This document shows, piece after piece, positions 50,736 through 62,992 of a DNA stretch of 64,000 bases. The translations under genes were made by a program, and so were the position numbers. The notes under the pieces are model-generated. The model was given only the letters and a program-made list of their open reading frames with translations, was not told where the DNA came from and did not search any database. Source of the stretch: Limnoperna fortunei (Eukaryota; Mollusca; Bivalvia; Mytilida; Modiolidae); the NCBI GenBank assembly GCA_944474755.1, contig OX104115.1:64298648-64362647 (forward strand), written 5' to 3'. Within the stretch, counting starts at the first letter, position 1. Each line of letters opens with the position of its first letter.

Positions 50736-52211
50736 GCTTTCTTGCGGTGGTTAGATCGCGTTTTATTTTATTTTGCTTTGTTTATTTTTGAACATTCTGT
50801 TAGTTAATGTGACGTAGTTATTGTTAGATTCCTCCACCATTGGTAACGCATGTCCGGTAATGAACTGCCTGTTATTTTTTTTGTATCACGGCTAGTATCC
50901 TGTGACAAGCATTATAATTTGGCACACATGAAAGGAAAAAAAAACACAAATTACCGATAATAAATATAACCATCAAACCCGATTAGTTTTCTTTTGATTT
51001 GTAGAAACATGTTACCAGATACTTTGCATTATTTAGTAACATGTAATGTCCCTTATTAATCTTACCTCATCATTTAGACATTGTTGACTTATGGTACAGG
51101 TACTGTAGTCGCTGGTACCATTGCAGACCGAACATGTATGCGCCGGTAATGGTGCTGTCAATAATATTAATGTCACTGTTTTATTGATACATTGTTCTAA
51201 GTATTAAATATTTTATATTTTAAAAATATAGATCTTACAACAGCCAATTCATCGAAAATAAAGATCGATTGTCAAGGTTTTTGTAATTTGGTATACATGT
51301 GTGTCACTTTATTTACGTAATATAATCACATACGAGGAATTGACGCTGAAATGTCGCTAAATTTTGTTTGAAGTTATGTGTCATCGTTTAATTTTAAATA
51401 ATTTTCCACTTAATTTATAGGATAATCCAATATAAATACGGCCTAGAGGGTTTAGCTAGTAAAGTTTTAAAGCCATAACAAACGAATATTTAGGTTATAC
51501 CTGCATTGCATAAAAAACCGTTACAAGGAATGTCATAAGGCGTAGCTAGGTTTGTATTGCAGCATTGAGCACACCCCATGGATTGTCGTTTCGATACTGA
51601 TCTTTTACCAATACCAATTAGTTCGCATATCTAAATACCATTAAAATCATTCGTTATTTTTTTCAATATTTATTACATGAATTATAACCATTTCATAGAT
51701 TGCACACATCTTTGTTAATACTATTCTATAGGGTTTCAATTCTTTTTTACAAAATCAACTGGAAGGGATCTGATTATACATTATAACATTTTATCGCACA
51801 GAGAAACGATTTATACGAAGTTTCAATCTGTCATATCAATCGACTGATTGATGATTGATTGTAAAAGTATTTTTTGACATTTTTATAAATTAAAATATTA
51901 ATATAACGTGACACACTTTAACATTTTAAATACAATAACGTGTAATGCCACATCAAGCGATCATATATAGATTCAAATAAAACTGATTATTACCAGTAAA
52001 ATTATGTTTGATTCCAGTTATTCATTAATCTGTAGTAATACGACATGGGGGAATTAACACCTCGTTGTTGTGCTCTCTCCACAAAAAATATATGAAAAAG
52101 GGATATAACATACATGTGCAGACGTATAACGTACAACACATATATCACCTTCTTACATGAAATCGTGACGATAAATGTGTTAGCCCTCTTACAATATTTT
52201 AGCTTGATGAT

Positions 52212-52520
52212 GTGATATTCAGAATTATTATTAACTTCCAACATTTTCCACTGATAAGAACTATACTGATACGAAGAAAAACAAAATGGCAGGTTTTGCT
52301 ATTTATGTTCTTGACCATCCTCTGTTTCATACACAACACCAAACTAGTGAAAAGGCGAAACCAAACGAGTTACAATATAGGGCCAGAATCCGTCACCAAA
52401 GTTGTTATTATTTCTTACCAGTTTTCTCTACATCCTGCATTAAAAACTGCATTTAAATCTGGAGTAACAACTTTGTCGAGAAAACATTCCTGCAATAAAA
52501 ATATATTACATTATTTCTAA
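52212..52520 (+). CDS. Possible type II membrane protein fragment
   Basis: The frame has a basic start (IRRKTKW), a hydrophobic segment (QVLLFMFLTILCFIH) and a lumen-like stretch NQTSYNIGPESVTKVVIISY. The layout recalls the N-terminus of Golgi carbohydrate sulfotransferases, where a KVVIISY-like strand precedes the RSGSS nucleotide-binding loop. That loop is absent, replaced by QFSLHP, and the frame has no ATG before the membrane segment. If related, it is a broken fragment. Low confidence. Confidence 0.2.
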   Translation: MIFRIIINFQHFPLIRTILIRRKTKWQVLLFMFLTILCFIHNTKLVKRRNQTSYNIGPESVTKVVIISYQFSLHPALKTAFKSGVTTLSRKHSCNKNILHYF

Positions 52521-53149
52521 TGTTTGCATCAAACATTATTTCCTGAGTGTCAAGATTTATGCACATTTTTTTATTGTTGTTACTTCGTTAACTTACTAAA
52601 ATAGACTTCCTTCAGACCTTTTGTTTTTGTTTTATACCATTCACAATGTTTTCAGTTTAATATTTTAGAGAACGCATGCTTATTTTTCATAATATAATAA
52701 TATATTATTATATTGTGATTTTATTGTCACTATACTGTCACTAATTAAAAAAATCTAGACTACTTAAATTTATAAAGATAATAAAATTGTCATCTGCAAT
52801 GGACTGAATAGTCCTTGAGTTTTTCCGGGCAACTTTTTCTTATCAGTGAATGTATTTCAGTTATAATTTTCGTTGCACACACAACAGTGTCACATGTGCT
52901 ATGTTTGTATTGCTCCAGATATTGATTCGACTATGAAAGATTTTCCATTTTATTAACGATTCGATATTGTTCAGTCGAAAACGTCGTAAAGCTTGTTCTC
53001 ACCTCTCGCTTTTAACAAAACGGTATCTCCAGTATTGATATCGCTTTCTTTTGCACCACGCTTTTCATCAATGTAAAATCTTTACTTTTCCTTCCGTTCA
53101 ACTTCCCCGTCATGGATCTCTTGGTCGTTCAATTTACTATAATCGTCTA

Positions 53150-53660
53150 TTCCTGGTAAGCGGATGTGTAACTTTCTATGGAACAGAAGTTCAGCTGGAC
53201 TGAGGACTTCTTAAAAGCTATGCAGAGTGGTCCGATCGATTATTAAATAATCATCAATTTCGTATCTCAAATCTCTCTTTTCGATTTGTGATATTATCAC
53301 TCTTTTCTGTATTGAACGGTTCTGGCGCTCAATTTCGCCATTTGCCCGTGGTCAAGACGGAGTCGTTCTTCTGTGGTATATGTCTTGTTCTAAAACAAAG
53401 TTCTTGAATTCTGTAAAGAGTAATTGTGGTCCATTTTCGGCTGTAATATTTAATGGAAAATTTTTCTTAAACTCGCAGCTATTGCATCTGCGGTATTTTT
53501 TATAACTTCAATTTGGATATATCGGCTATAGAAGTCCACAACAACAAACAAAATGATCACCTGATGGCAAAGACGGTCATTAGATCGCAGGCAATGTGTT
53601 GCCAAGGTTCAGACGGGCGCTTTATGCTGACCCACAAGTTAACATGAATAGCACTTCGAT
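53150..53660 (-). pseudogene. Gypsy-type integrase remnant
   Basis: On the minus strand PWQHIACDLMT, then VVVDFYSRYIQIEVIKNTA, ITAENGPQL and NGEIERQNRS reproduce the core of a Gypsy/Metaviridae integrase, in the order of the first Asp, the second Asp (here Glu: AENGPQ) and the catalytic Glu region. A TGA replaces the expected Trp before PRANGE, and a frameshift separates the first two blocks. It is dead. Confidence 0.8.
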
Positions 53661-53884
53661 CTTAGTATGGTCTTCATTGGAACAATTTCGGGGTTACCTT
53701 CATTAGCTAGCTGTAGCTTGTCCCTCTCAGCAGTTAACCTATTGTACAAAGTTAATTTCTTACAGGTAGATAGCTTTTGCTGGTTATCTTATCCCAAAAT
53801 CCTGATTTCAAACACTGAAAAATATCTCTCAGTTCTAGTTAGTGTTTATTTTCTGCTGGACAGTTATCACTGTTTTTATAATGA

Positions 53885-54418
53885 CCTTGTTGATTACATC
53901 TGATGCATCGTTTATGCTGTGGGGATTTCCCAACATTTGTTTCATTCATTGAATTGGAATGCGAGTGCGTTGACTTTTGTACTTGAATACAATTTATCTT
54001 TGTTTTAACGTTTTCCATTGACCATGCCTGTTTCTCTCTAGCTTCTAGAGCTCTTGCGATTGCTTGTAATTGTACTTATGTTAGGTCGTTACCCCTTTCT
54101 AATAATTAACGTCTGAGGTGTGTGCAATTACATTTTTCTATGACTTCATCTCTATTGTTTTCATCAATTATATCATTATAATCACAAAGTTCTGCCTTTT
54201 GTCTTAATCGGGTAACAAATTGGTCAATAGTTTCATTAGGCAACTGTTTCATCGCTCGAAAAAGATGTCTTTTATAATCTGAATTTACCCGAATTGTAAC
54301 ATAATTCTCCAACTGCTTCATTGTTACACCATACAACGTTTCTAGTTCTTCTGGGTCGGGAGCGGGTGGGAATGTATAGTAAATGTCCTGCATTTGCATG
54401 CCACCACAATGTAATAAT
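53885..54418 (-). pseudogene. Gypsy-type gag remnant
   Basis: The frame 54399-54106 (ELETLYGVTMKQLENYVTIR, FRAMKQLPNETIDQFVTRLR) is the capsid-like retrotransposon gag domain. Beyond stops, a zinc knuckle follows at about 53885-53935 (C-x2-C-x4-H-x6-C: CIRCNQQGHYKNSDNC). It directly precedes the integrase remnant; protease, RT and RNase H are missing, so this is an internally deleted copy. No LTRs were identified. Confidence 0.8.
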
Positions 54419-54717
54419 TACTGACTTCTGTTAATCCTTTTCCTCCAACGAAAATTTCAAATGCATCTTTCTATTTTTCAAACGGATGCCGAAAGTAGCT
54501 TGATCTCGATGGCACTCAAAATTTTGTATAACTCAAAAACCGGTTTGAATCACTCGAGCCATTTCCTAAGTTTCAATTTAAATGTTTAAAAAAAAATGCT
54601 GTCAACATTTTAATAAGCCAGACTACTATATTCTGTCCATAAAGGTCCGCATCTTCAAAAAAAATCTACCATCATTCTAACAATCCTCAATTAAGTACAC
54701 TACTACGTAAACAATAA

Positions 54718-56700
54718 GATGAATGCTGGATCAGAAAATTAGGCACTGCAATACCATATGGGTGCAATGACAAAATCGATAGTATAGGTAACCTTTCCAG
54801 GCCTGGCTGCAGCAGTGTGAATGTTATGGGCCTTTTCAATCACAGCCCTTCGTCCACTCTGTATAGATTAGTAGCTATTATTTTAGACCTTGGGAAATAC
54901 AGATTGTTCAAACCGGATAACACACACAAAGATAAAGATAAACCTCATTCCTTTCTTTCTTTACTTTTTGCTAACAAAGGCATATATGCTATCAATCTTG
55001 GGAATATCTTGCATCACAAGTCGGTTACTTCAAAATTCCACCACACGTCAAAAACAAATTCATTCCTATTATATTCCATACCTATACTACCTTTATTGCA
55101 CCAAGAATCTTCAATTACAAACGTGTATTGCTGGATCGTTTGATCAATGACTTCAAGGCCAAACCCCTGACTGATTTTGCCACAATTCCCCATGCATATA
55201 TAGTCCTTTAGGTCGCGTCATAAGTGGAGATCTTAACATTGTTGACAAAGAAAGACTCCACAATATTTGTCAATAGGATCAAAATACCATGAACCTAAAT
55301 CCATCAACTGGAATTATAACTTCAAGTTATTGATGGATTCAATAGAGGACTATGCCAGAAAATGGGAAAAGCAAGAAGACCAGGAGGTTGATAAATTGTC
55401 CGAGTGGGTAAAGGCATTGAGGTCATTGACTTAAATAAGAATAAGTCGTTTAAGAAGGTCTAAAGCATAATCAATCTTCAGAAACTTGATGCTCTTAAAT
55501 CTTTGTCCGACATTCACGACAAATATGTTGCCAACAGATAAGGCCCTAACAACATTATTTTTATATGCAATACCACTATATAGAGTGTTTAATTAATGAG
55601 TTAGGCATTGACAGTCCTTTTGGCAATCCTACTTATACATTCACCGCGATTTCAAAAGAGGAGATTCTTGAAAATCACAAATCTTTGGTCTAAAAATCAA
55701 AGTCGAAGATTGTAATCTCCCTTTCTTGTATTGGATACCACAACTTCATAATAATCCATACAAATACAAACAGCGCTTTTTAGCAGGATCGTTAATGTGT
55801 ACCAACAAAACACTATCGCAACTCCTGACCACTATTTTAGCAACAATAATTACGGACTTTAAAAAATACAGTGACACTTTCTACTCCATTGGCACAAATG
55901 AAATGTGGATATTAAAAAATAAAAAAAACCTGATAGACATCTTGAGGTCTGGATCTCTTTTCCAGTGTAACAGTATTAAAACATTTGATTTTTCGACACT
56001 TTACACGGCCATCTCTCCTATGCGGCTAAAACAAGGTTTAAAGATCTTATTAGACGTTGCTTTTTCGAGAAAACGGAAAGAGACGATATAAATACCTCTT
56101 ACTTAGACCTACTTCTAGCAGTAGACTCAGGAAACTACAAGCTAGATTCTACGACAAACGTGATGACTTCAACTTTCCAATTGTCAACTTCTCGATTATC
56201 GATAGCAACATTCCAGCAGCTCCAGCGTATGGTTTGTATATTTCCCAACTTATACGTTATTCTAGATCCTGCGATCGGTATTCCGATTTTTTTAGACCGA
56301 TCACTGCTGCTGACTACTCAACTATTCAAACAAGGGTTTGTTGTGCCTAGGTTGATGTTATCTCTCCGGAAGTTCTATGGTCGTCACCATGACTTGATTT
56401 ATCGTTATGGGAAATCAATCTCTCAAATACGATCGGACATTTCCTATTCCTGGATTTGATTCTTTCCTAGATATGACAATGACTAACTCGATGAGTGTCT
56501 AATTAGAGGCAGGCACTGCTTACTCGTCCGGGGCACCTGAGTGGACCCATGGTTTTTATTGGGTTCGGGTTACTATCTTTCTTTTTTGTGTTTTTTTGGT
56601 TTTCGTGTTGCGCTGTATGTATGTCTATATCCGGATTTGTAACTGTCATTTGACTTTTGGCTCTTGTTGTTCGGTCGGTTTTCTTTACTATTTTTCTTCT
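54718..56700 (+). pseudogene. Penelope-like retroelement remnant (permuted type)
   Basis: Frame 54721 onward reads ECWIRKLGTAIPYGCND and NVMGLFNHSP, resembling the end of a GIY-YIG-linked segment that precedes RT in permuted (Naiad-type) Penelope-like elements. Later frames carry YWIPQLHNNPYKYKQRF, SIKTFDFSTLYTAI (RT), then YDKRDDFNFPIVNFS and PAYGLYISQLIRYSR (C-terminal). The stretch with the catalytic YIDD is deleted near 56090, and several frameshifts divide the frames. The 3' end (CCGGGGCACCTGAG..., 56525-56700) is shared with the fragment at 27033. Confidence 0.7.
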
Positions 56701-56805
56701 TAAAGTATACCGTCATCCCCAGCTAGAGTTCCTGTTCCAGATAATTATCGGATTGAACCTCGAATTAAATCAGAATTACAGTCCCTGTAACGTATAAGTT
56801 AACGA

Positions 56806-57055
56806 AACGCACGATGCACGAACGATGTACGAAAACGATGAACGGACGATATACGAGCGTTGTACGCACGATATACGAACGATGTACGCACGGTGCACGA
56901 AACGATATACGATACGATATACGATGGAAACGGTGAGACGGCGTTTATCGTTTTGATAGATCGTTTCGTCTAACGTATGGTATATCGCATCGTGCAGCGT
57001 TTCGTTTATCGCATGGTATATCGTATGGTGCATCGTTTCCTATACCGTCAATGCA
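56806..57055 (+). repeat. ACGATGTACG-type repeats, left arm
   Basis: Roughly 20 units such as ACGATGCACGA and ACGATATACGA at 10-12 bp intervals. From about 56945 the orientation reverses (ATCGCATCGTGCAGCGTTTCG-like). These units open frames on the minus strand that are artefacts. Confidence 0.7.
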
Positions 57056-57059
57056 TGGT

Positions 57060-59985
57060 TTAATGATTATTCTAGGTATAAATGGTTTATTTTTCAGTAT
57101 TTTCCTTCAGTATTGAAGGCATTTACTAGTTTTCCTAGATACACAATAATTTGAAAGGTACTTAATTGATAACGGAGCACAATCATTTGCGTAAATTTTA
57201 GCATTCATATATAACGCTATGTATTTTGTTATGGAACTTCATAACATTACTGCGACCTCTGTTTTAAATAAATTTAAAAACATAACATAAACCTTATCTA
57301 CATTTCTTAATAAAAGCGTTTACAGTCATAAGATTGAAAAAGCCGACAAAAGTTTAAGATCGTTTCTGCGGCAGAAACTCCTATACGTTTCATCAAGTTC
57401 CTACCTTACTTAAATGCCCCAGTCACTTACAAATAATAACATTGTTCCGGTTTTCTAAAAAAAAAAATACTATCATTAAACTTTTTCTGTCACCTTATGT
57501 GTACCGGGAAATTGCCTATTCTGTGTTGAGGGTAAATTGATTCAACATAAATCTTAGTTCCCTATCATTATATGTGTACTTTGTTTATATGTAAATTCAT
57601 ATATTCATAAGTCCCGAATATAAGCTAAAATATAATGCTTGGTGGACGTCAATCAATCCATAAATCAGTAAATCAAATATTCATATATTCAGCTATAATA
57701 GTATATTCTTTAAACTATATTTTTTTCAATAATACTCACACCTCTTTCTAAAATTTAAAAATATCGTTAACTATATTCACAGACGCGTTTTTTAAGTACT
57801 AAGTGTTAAACTACAAAATTATTGTCATTATTTTGTTTTTAGTTAAAATTATTTTTTGTTTTCTTATCTACATCTGATGGTTGTTTATATGTATTAGTTC
57901 GTAAATAAGTTTGCGTCGCCGTGGGAAGTTACCAATCATAAAAATGACACATTTGTATATTAAATGACAGGTAATTTTGCGCGATCATCAAAGACAAAGA
58001 TTCAGACTCATCAACTTTATAATGTATTTTATCCATTTGCAGTTATGATTTTAAAGGAAGTGACTTTTAACAAGACGTTCTTTCGTCGGAAAACTGTATG
58101 TAGCGTTGTGAAGGTTAATTCTTCTTTATTGTCGAAAGTATACCAAACTAGATTTAAATCGAACGTTTTAAATCTTTACATAGGACGACAGAGAGAATCA
58201 CCGACCCTGGGCAAGTACCTGACAAACATGAATTCAAATCGAGTGCACCATTTGTTTTCACCGTACAATGTCACGCACAAAACAATGCGTAAGCATTTAT
58301 AACATAGAGGATTTAGTTAGATAACATCTGCGCTAATCAATCAACCTCAAAAAATAACAGCAATGTACTGTGATTTAAGTGAGAAATTTTTTTTTAAAGA
58401 TAGTAATTAGCTCTGAATCAACAAAACTCAAGATGTATTTCTAAACAATTCCAATCGCCACAATGTCTTTTAACAGTTTAATGCGTTGTTAATACATTTA
58501 AAGCTCAAAATATTTTTAATACAGAAGGAATCGCGAGAAACTGCTAGAAACCCCCCCCCCCCACTTTTCGGCATGAAAAGAGGGATAAAGTCGATAACAC
58601 ACTTTTTAGTTAGTTTAGTTAGTTGCACATTATTTGAATACTTCTTTACAGCACTTTAATAATACAAGACCATAGATAAATTTTGTATTCCAAACATACG
58701 TTTTTTTTTCTTGTTTTTTTTTTTTTTTTTATACATTTCAATATAAAATAAAATTTTAAAAATAAGCAAGAGACGCGTGAAGCGTAATGCACTATAAAGT
58801 TAGTTGAAAATACGACTACCTGATGTGCAAAGATGCACTAGTAAGAGACGTTAATTGTTAATATGTTAATTGCAATCACCACAGGTAATAGAACATAACG
58901 TGTCCCTTTGAAATGATTTTATTACAGTGTAATTTTTATAACAACTTATTATCTTTTGATAATTACTCTAATTTCGAAGGTACGATGTCATACTGCCAGC
59001 ATCACGTTTAGTTGATGAAAAGGTGGAGATACGTGTATTTTTTTTTTAGATATATCGAAAACTATCTGATTTCATCGTTTTGATAAAATTTTATTAGACA
59101 TACGAGTAAAAATTGTGGATAAATGTTATAATTTTAAATCAATTCGGATGCAAGCGGTCATATTCAAAGTTAGAATAAATACATCAAGTTGTCGTTTTAT
59201 TACAAACTAACATAGATACTTATAAAAAAAATCCTTATTTTCTAACAAACATAATATACTAGTCCCGCTTGTTCCATGCGTATGCAAAACCCGCGCTCCT
59301 AAATATATGTACAAATACTCATCCATTAGACAGCTCAAAATCAAATATTACATATAAAAAGGTATAAAATCAATTTGAAACAGGAGTGTGTCGTATACAT
59401 GCAATTACGCACAAAAGCTAAATTAATGTAACTCCTTTCAACATTGTTTTAGCTCGGCGGAGCTACATTACTGTAGCTATTGCACACAAGTGTAGCGGTT
59501 ACTGTTTTTGTATCTGTAGCATCTGCTATAAATATTGTATTCATAATTTATCAATGCATTTATTTAATTTAAAAAAAACGGTATCATACATGTATCTCCT
59601 GTTCAGTGTACCTGTTCATTGCTTGTTTCATTTAAGAGCATGTATAAACTACACATAAATAGACATGTTCCCTAGGACAATGTCGGTTAAACAGCTCATG
59701 AGATAGCTGGTGTTCTTTTCTTATAAACCATATCGACTTTAAATAAAACTTTTTTGTTATGTTCCGATGTTTTGTATCGACTTAAAAGAATATTTATTTA
59801 TTTATTTATTTATTTTTTGTTACTTTTTAAATGACGACTAAAATACACTTTATATTATGTATAAAAAAAAATTCAGATCCTGTTTAATGCAATATTGTAT
59901 CAAAGTATAGGAAAGTTTTATTAAGATTCATTAAGTTATTTAAAAACTATTAATGCACAGTTATTATCCTTAGAGTAGAAAGATG
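57060..59985. other. Interior of the TA-flanked element, no gene recognised
   Basis: AT-rich with homopolymer runs (C at 58552-58562; T at 58700-58732) and a (TTTA)n at 59786-59812. The plus frame 57964-58302 (112 aa) is the longest and is not recognised. Confidence 0.4.
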
Positions 59986-59986
59986 T

Positions 59987-60094
59987 TATTAAATCCCCGA
60001 CCACGAAGTGTCGGGGATTTATTGTTTTTGCACCGTTTCTTATTAAATCCCCGACCACGAAGTGTCGGGGATTTATTGTTTTTGCACCGTTTCT
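59987..60094 (+). repeat. 54-bp hairpin-bearing unit in tandem (2 copies)
   Basis: 59987-60040 and 60041-60094 look identical. Each contains AAATCCCCGAC and GTCGGGGATTT, an 11-bp stem around CACGAAGT, then TTGTTTTTGCACCG. Confidence 0.9.
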
Positions 60095-60930
60095 TATTAT
60101 TATTATTCTTCTTCTTCTTCTTCTTCTTCTTCTTCTTCTGGACCTAACTTTGTCCGTAGGATTTCTCGAAGACGAAAAGACATAGGTCAATGAAACTTAC
60201 CAGAAAGATAGGTCACCACTAGGAAATGTTGTTTCCGATTTCGAAATTTTGAAAATGGCGGCCATCTTGGATTGGCGGCCATTTTGAATTTGAAAAAAAT
60301 ACAAAATTAATCATAAAAAATCACAAACAATATGGATATGAACCAAAATAGGTTTATAGGTCAATATTAAGGTCCCGGACAATATGGGACCATTTTCCGA
60401 AAAATCCAAGATGGCCACCATATTCAAAATGGCCGCCAAAGTGCGAAAATTGAAAAGTTGTCCGATTTCAACGAAAATTGGCATTTAGGTCAATATTGAT
60501 ATTACGAACAACATGGTGACATGTTCGAACAAATCAAAGATGGCCGCCAAAGTCCAAGATGGCCGCCATATTCAAAATGGCCTCCAAAGTGCGAAAATTG
60601 AAAAGTTGTCCGATTTCAACTAAAATTGGCATTTAGGTGAATATTGATATTACGAACAACATGGTGACATGTTTGAACAAATCCAAGATGGCCGCCAAAG
60701 TCCAAGATGGCCGCCATATTCAAAATGGCTGCCAAAGTGCGAATATTGAAAAGTTGTCTGATTTCAACAAAAATTGGCATTTAGGTCAATATTGATATTA
60801 CGAACAACATGTCGAACAAATCCAAGATGGCTGCCAAAGTCCAAGATGGCCGCCATATTCAAAATGGCCGCCAAAGTGCGAAAATTGAAAAGTTGTCCGA
60901 ATTGTGACAAAAGTGGGCACGGGAGGGGAT
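60095..60930 (+). mobile_element. HINE-like element with AAGATGGCCGCC cores
   Basis: It begins with TTATTATT and CTT microsatellites, then TGGACCTAACTTTGTCCG. Four core copies start near 60441, 60591, 60738 and 60877 (GCGAAAATTGAAAAGTTGTC, ATTGGCATTTAGGT, ATTACGAACAACATG), each with several CCAAGATGG.CGCCA motifs. The hairpin unit precedes it. The architecture matches the other HINE-like families. No protein. Confidence 0.65.
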
Positions 60931-61017
60931 TTTTTTGTGACTTGCTTGCAATCACAATCAGCACTTGTTTAATGTTGCAGTTTATTAGACGTAAATAACG
61001 ATGTACATGTAAAATTA

Positions 61018-61275
61018 AATTGCCCAACCATACACCATACGGCGATCGATAACACAAACGATAAACCATAAGATGTACGATAAACCATACGATATACGCC
61101 AATATAAACGGAAAACCATACGTTGAACGATAGAACAAACGATCCACCATACGATGCACGCTGGAGAAACGATGCACGATATACTATATGTTATACGGTA
61201 CCATATACGAACGATATACGCACGATGTACGAACGATGTACGATCGATAAACGCACGATGTACGAACGATAAAAT
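61018..61275 (+). repeat. ACGATGTACG-type repeats, right arm
   Basis: Units such as CGATAAACCATA, ACGATATACGC and ACGATGTACGA recur at 10-12 bp up to the terminal inverted repeat. Their orientation on the plus strand matches the first half of the left arm, so only the outermost 27 bp are truly inverted. Confidence 0.7.
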
Positions 61276-61303
61276 CGTTAACTTATACGTTCCAGGGACT
61301 GTA

Positions 61304-61459
61304 ATAAACATGTTGCAGCATTACAACAACTTTATTGCTCACTACACTGTGTGTACATGAAATATATACACAACAAATTAAAGATGTAGTTGGGATAATT
61401 TAACCAACATTATACTAAGATATCTTGATTGAGATAACTCAGGTTTATTACTCCAGCGG

Positions 61460-61538
<79 letters not shown>

Positions 61539-62160
61539 TTTCCAGCTTCAATTACCTTTAAAACGTTTTTAAAGAGCATACTATGCATTTTAAATTAATT
61601 AAATATTATGCAAGTCCAGTTGAGTTGATTTTTTTTATGTCTCAGCATCTTCTAGGCGAAATTAAAGCCATATAAATAAATTTCGAAGCCCTTACCGCCG
61701 AAATAACACAAAATTATTCAGAATTGCATATATGAACTACGATGATTATATTTTTTTTTACAAAAGCATATTTGTGGAAAGTCGCTATGTTTGTTTGTTT
61801 TGTTTTGTGTTTTTTGTGTTTTTTGTTTTGTTTTGTTTTGTTTTTTTTTTTTTTTGGGGGGGGGGGTATTTGTTTTTGGTTTAGTCGAAAATCTTTGATT
61901 TGCGAGTATCGGTAATTTTTTAATGTTTAGTCAATATTTGCGTATAGTCGACTTTCCTACGTATATTAATTTCTAATACATGGGATGAATTCTTATTTGT
62001 CCTTGTAAGTAAGTATAAAAACAAGAACAGTACCTGCAATAAAAACTTTTCCAATCATTCTAGTCACTACAAAAGTAATGTCAAAATATAGTTATCGACA
62101 CTATATCCATAAACAACAACAAAATAAATCATTGGCTTCTTTATTAAACATTCCTCAGAA
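61304..62160. other. No gene; microsatellites
   Basis: A (TTTA)n run of about 20 units lies at 61459-61541, and a T-rich then G run at about 61795-61867. Otherwise AT-rich with no frames of note. Confidence 0.6.
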
Positions 62161-62163
62161 TTT

Positions 62164-62426
62164 ATGTTTGTTTGTTTGAATGTTGCTTAACGTCACTTTC
62201 GGCAATTTTTCAGCTATATCATGGCGTCCAGTTTTTATTGGGGAGGAAGCCGGAATACCCGGAGAAAACCCCCGACCTTCGGTGGGAAAACTGGCAATCC
62301 TTGTCAATTAAGATTGGAGTCAAACGCACCCTGCCAGCAGTGAGGCTCGAACCCGTAATCTCAGTGTTGACAGACCACGTGATCAATAGCAGACGAACTA
62401 CCTTAACCACTCGGCCAGCGATGCCC
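62164..62426 (-). mobile_element. tRNA-derived SINE, full-length
   Basis: On the minus strand it has box A TGGCCGAGTGG, TATTGATCACGTGGTCTGTC, box B GGTTCGAGCCTC, the AATTGACAAGG body and the end GACGTTAAGCAACATTC followed by an A/C-rich tail. It closely matches the copy at 42020. Frames on both strands here are artefacts. Confidence 0.9.
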
Positions 62427-62471
62427 CCAGAATTTATGAAATAAGCCACTTGATTTAATATGTTGACCTAC

Positions 62472-62637
62472 ATTATTATATTATATTATATTATATTATA
62501 TTATATTATATTATATTATATTATATTATATTATATTATATTATATTATATTATATTATATTATATTATATTATATTATATTATATTATATTATATTATA
62601 TTATATTATATTATATTATATTATATTATATTATATT
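62472..62637 (+). repeat. (TTATA)n pentanucleotide array
   Basis: About 33 perfect 5-bp units. The 62-aa frame of repeated YY and IL residues here is an artefact. Confidence 0.98.
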
Positions 62638-62639
62638 AC

Positions 62640-62990
62640 GTTTTCTAATTGTCTGCTAAAAAATTCTATCAAAGCAAAACGTACAAACATGTTGAGGGAT
62701 TGCCCTTGATCTATTTATTTGAAAGTGACAGCCGTAATATTGTAGTGTCTACCTAGCGTGCAACATTGCTCGGTGAACGTAATGTTCTTTCACGGGAAGC
62801 GACGTATACACTTAACCTATAGAAATAAAGACATTTTCTTGTCATTTAATAGTAATAATAGAAACATTTCATCCTTTATAATACATACAAAAATGTGTAT
62901 TGGTAACAAAACGATAGTGAAAGGTATTCAAGAAACTACAAAAATATGCTTAAACTAAAGAGGACAAAAACCAAATAGTAACACGAATTC
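62640..62990. other. No gene recognised
   Basis: The 66-aa plus frame 62758-62958 has an ATG but no recognisable domain. Confidence 0.4.
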
Positions 62991-62992
62991 CG

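Larger units (their letters stand above)
56779..61301. mobile_element. TA-flanked element with ACGATGTACG-repeat arms
   Basis: Terminal inverted repeats of 27 bp (CAGTCCCTG, then AACGTATAAGTTAACGA; one mismatch) flank 4.5 kb, with TA on both sides (56777-56778, 61302-61303). CAGT ends and a TA duplication fit Tc1/mariner-type elements. Both arms (to about 57055 and from about 61018) consist of ACGATGTACGA-like units of 10-11 bp. The interior has no transposase; the 112-aa plus frame at 57964-58302 is unrecognised. It may be a non-autonomous element or two MITE copies in inverted orientation. Confidence 0.6.

Noticed and set aside
56776..57033. 85-aa minus frame and its counterpart at 61015-61311
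   Set aside because: Produced by ACGATGTACG-type short repeats in the arms of a mobile element.
59987..60930. CRISPR-like array because of regular repeats with a hairpin
   Set aside because: Eukaryotic context, only two hairpin units, no unique spacers; the cores are tandem HINE-like repeats.
62460..62648. 62-aa frame of YYIIL repeats
   Set aside because: Translation of a pentanucleotide microsatellite.
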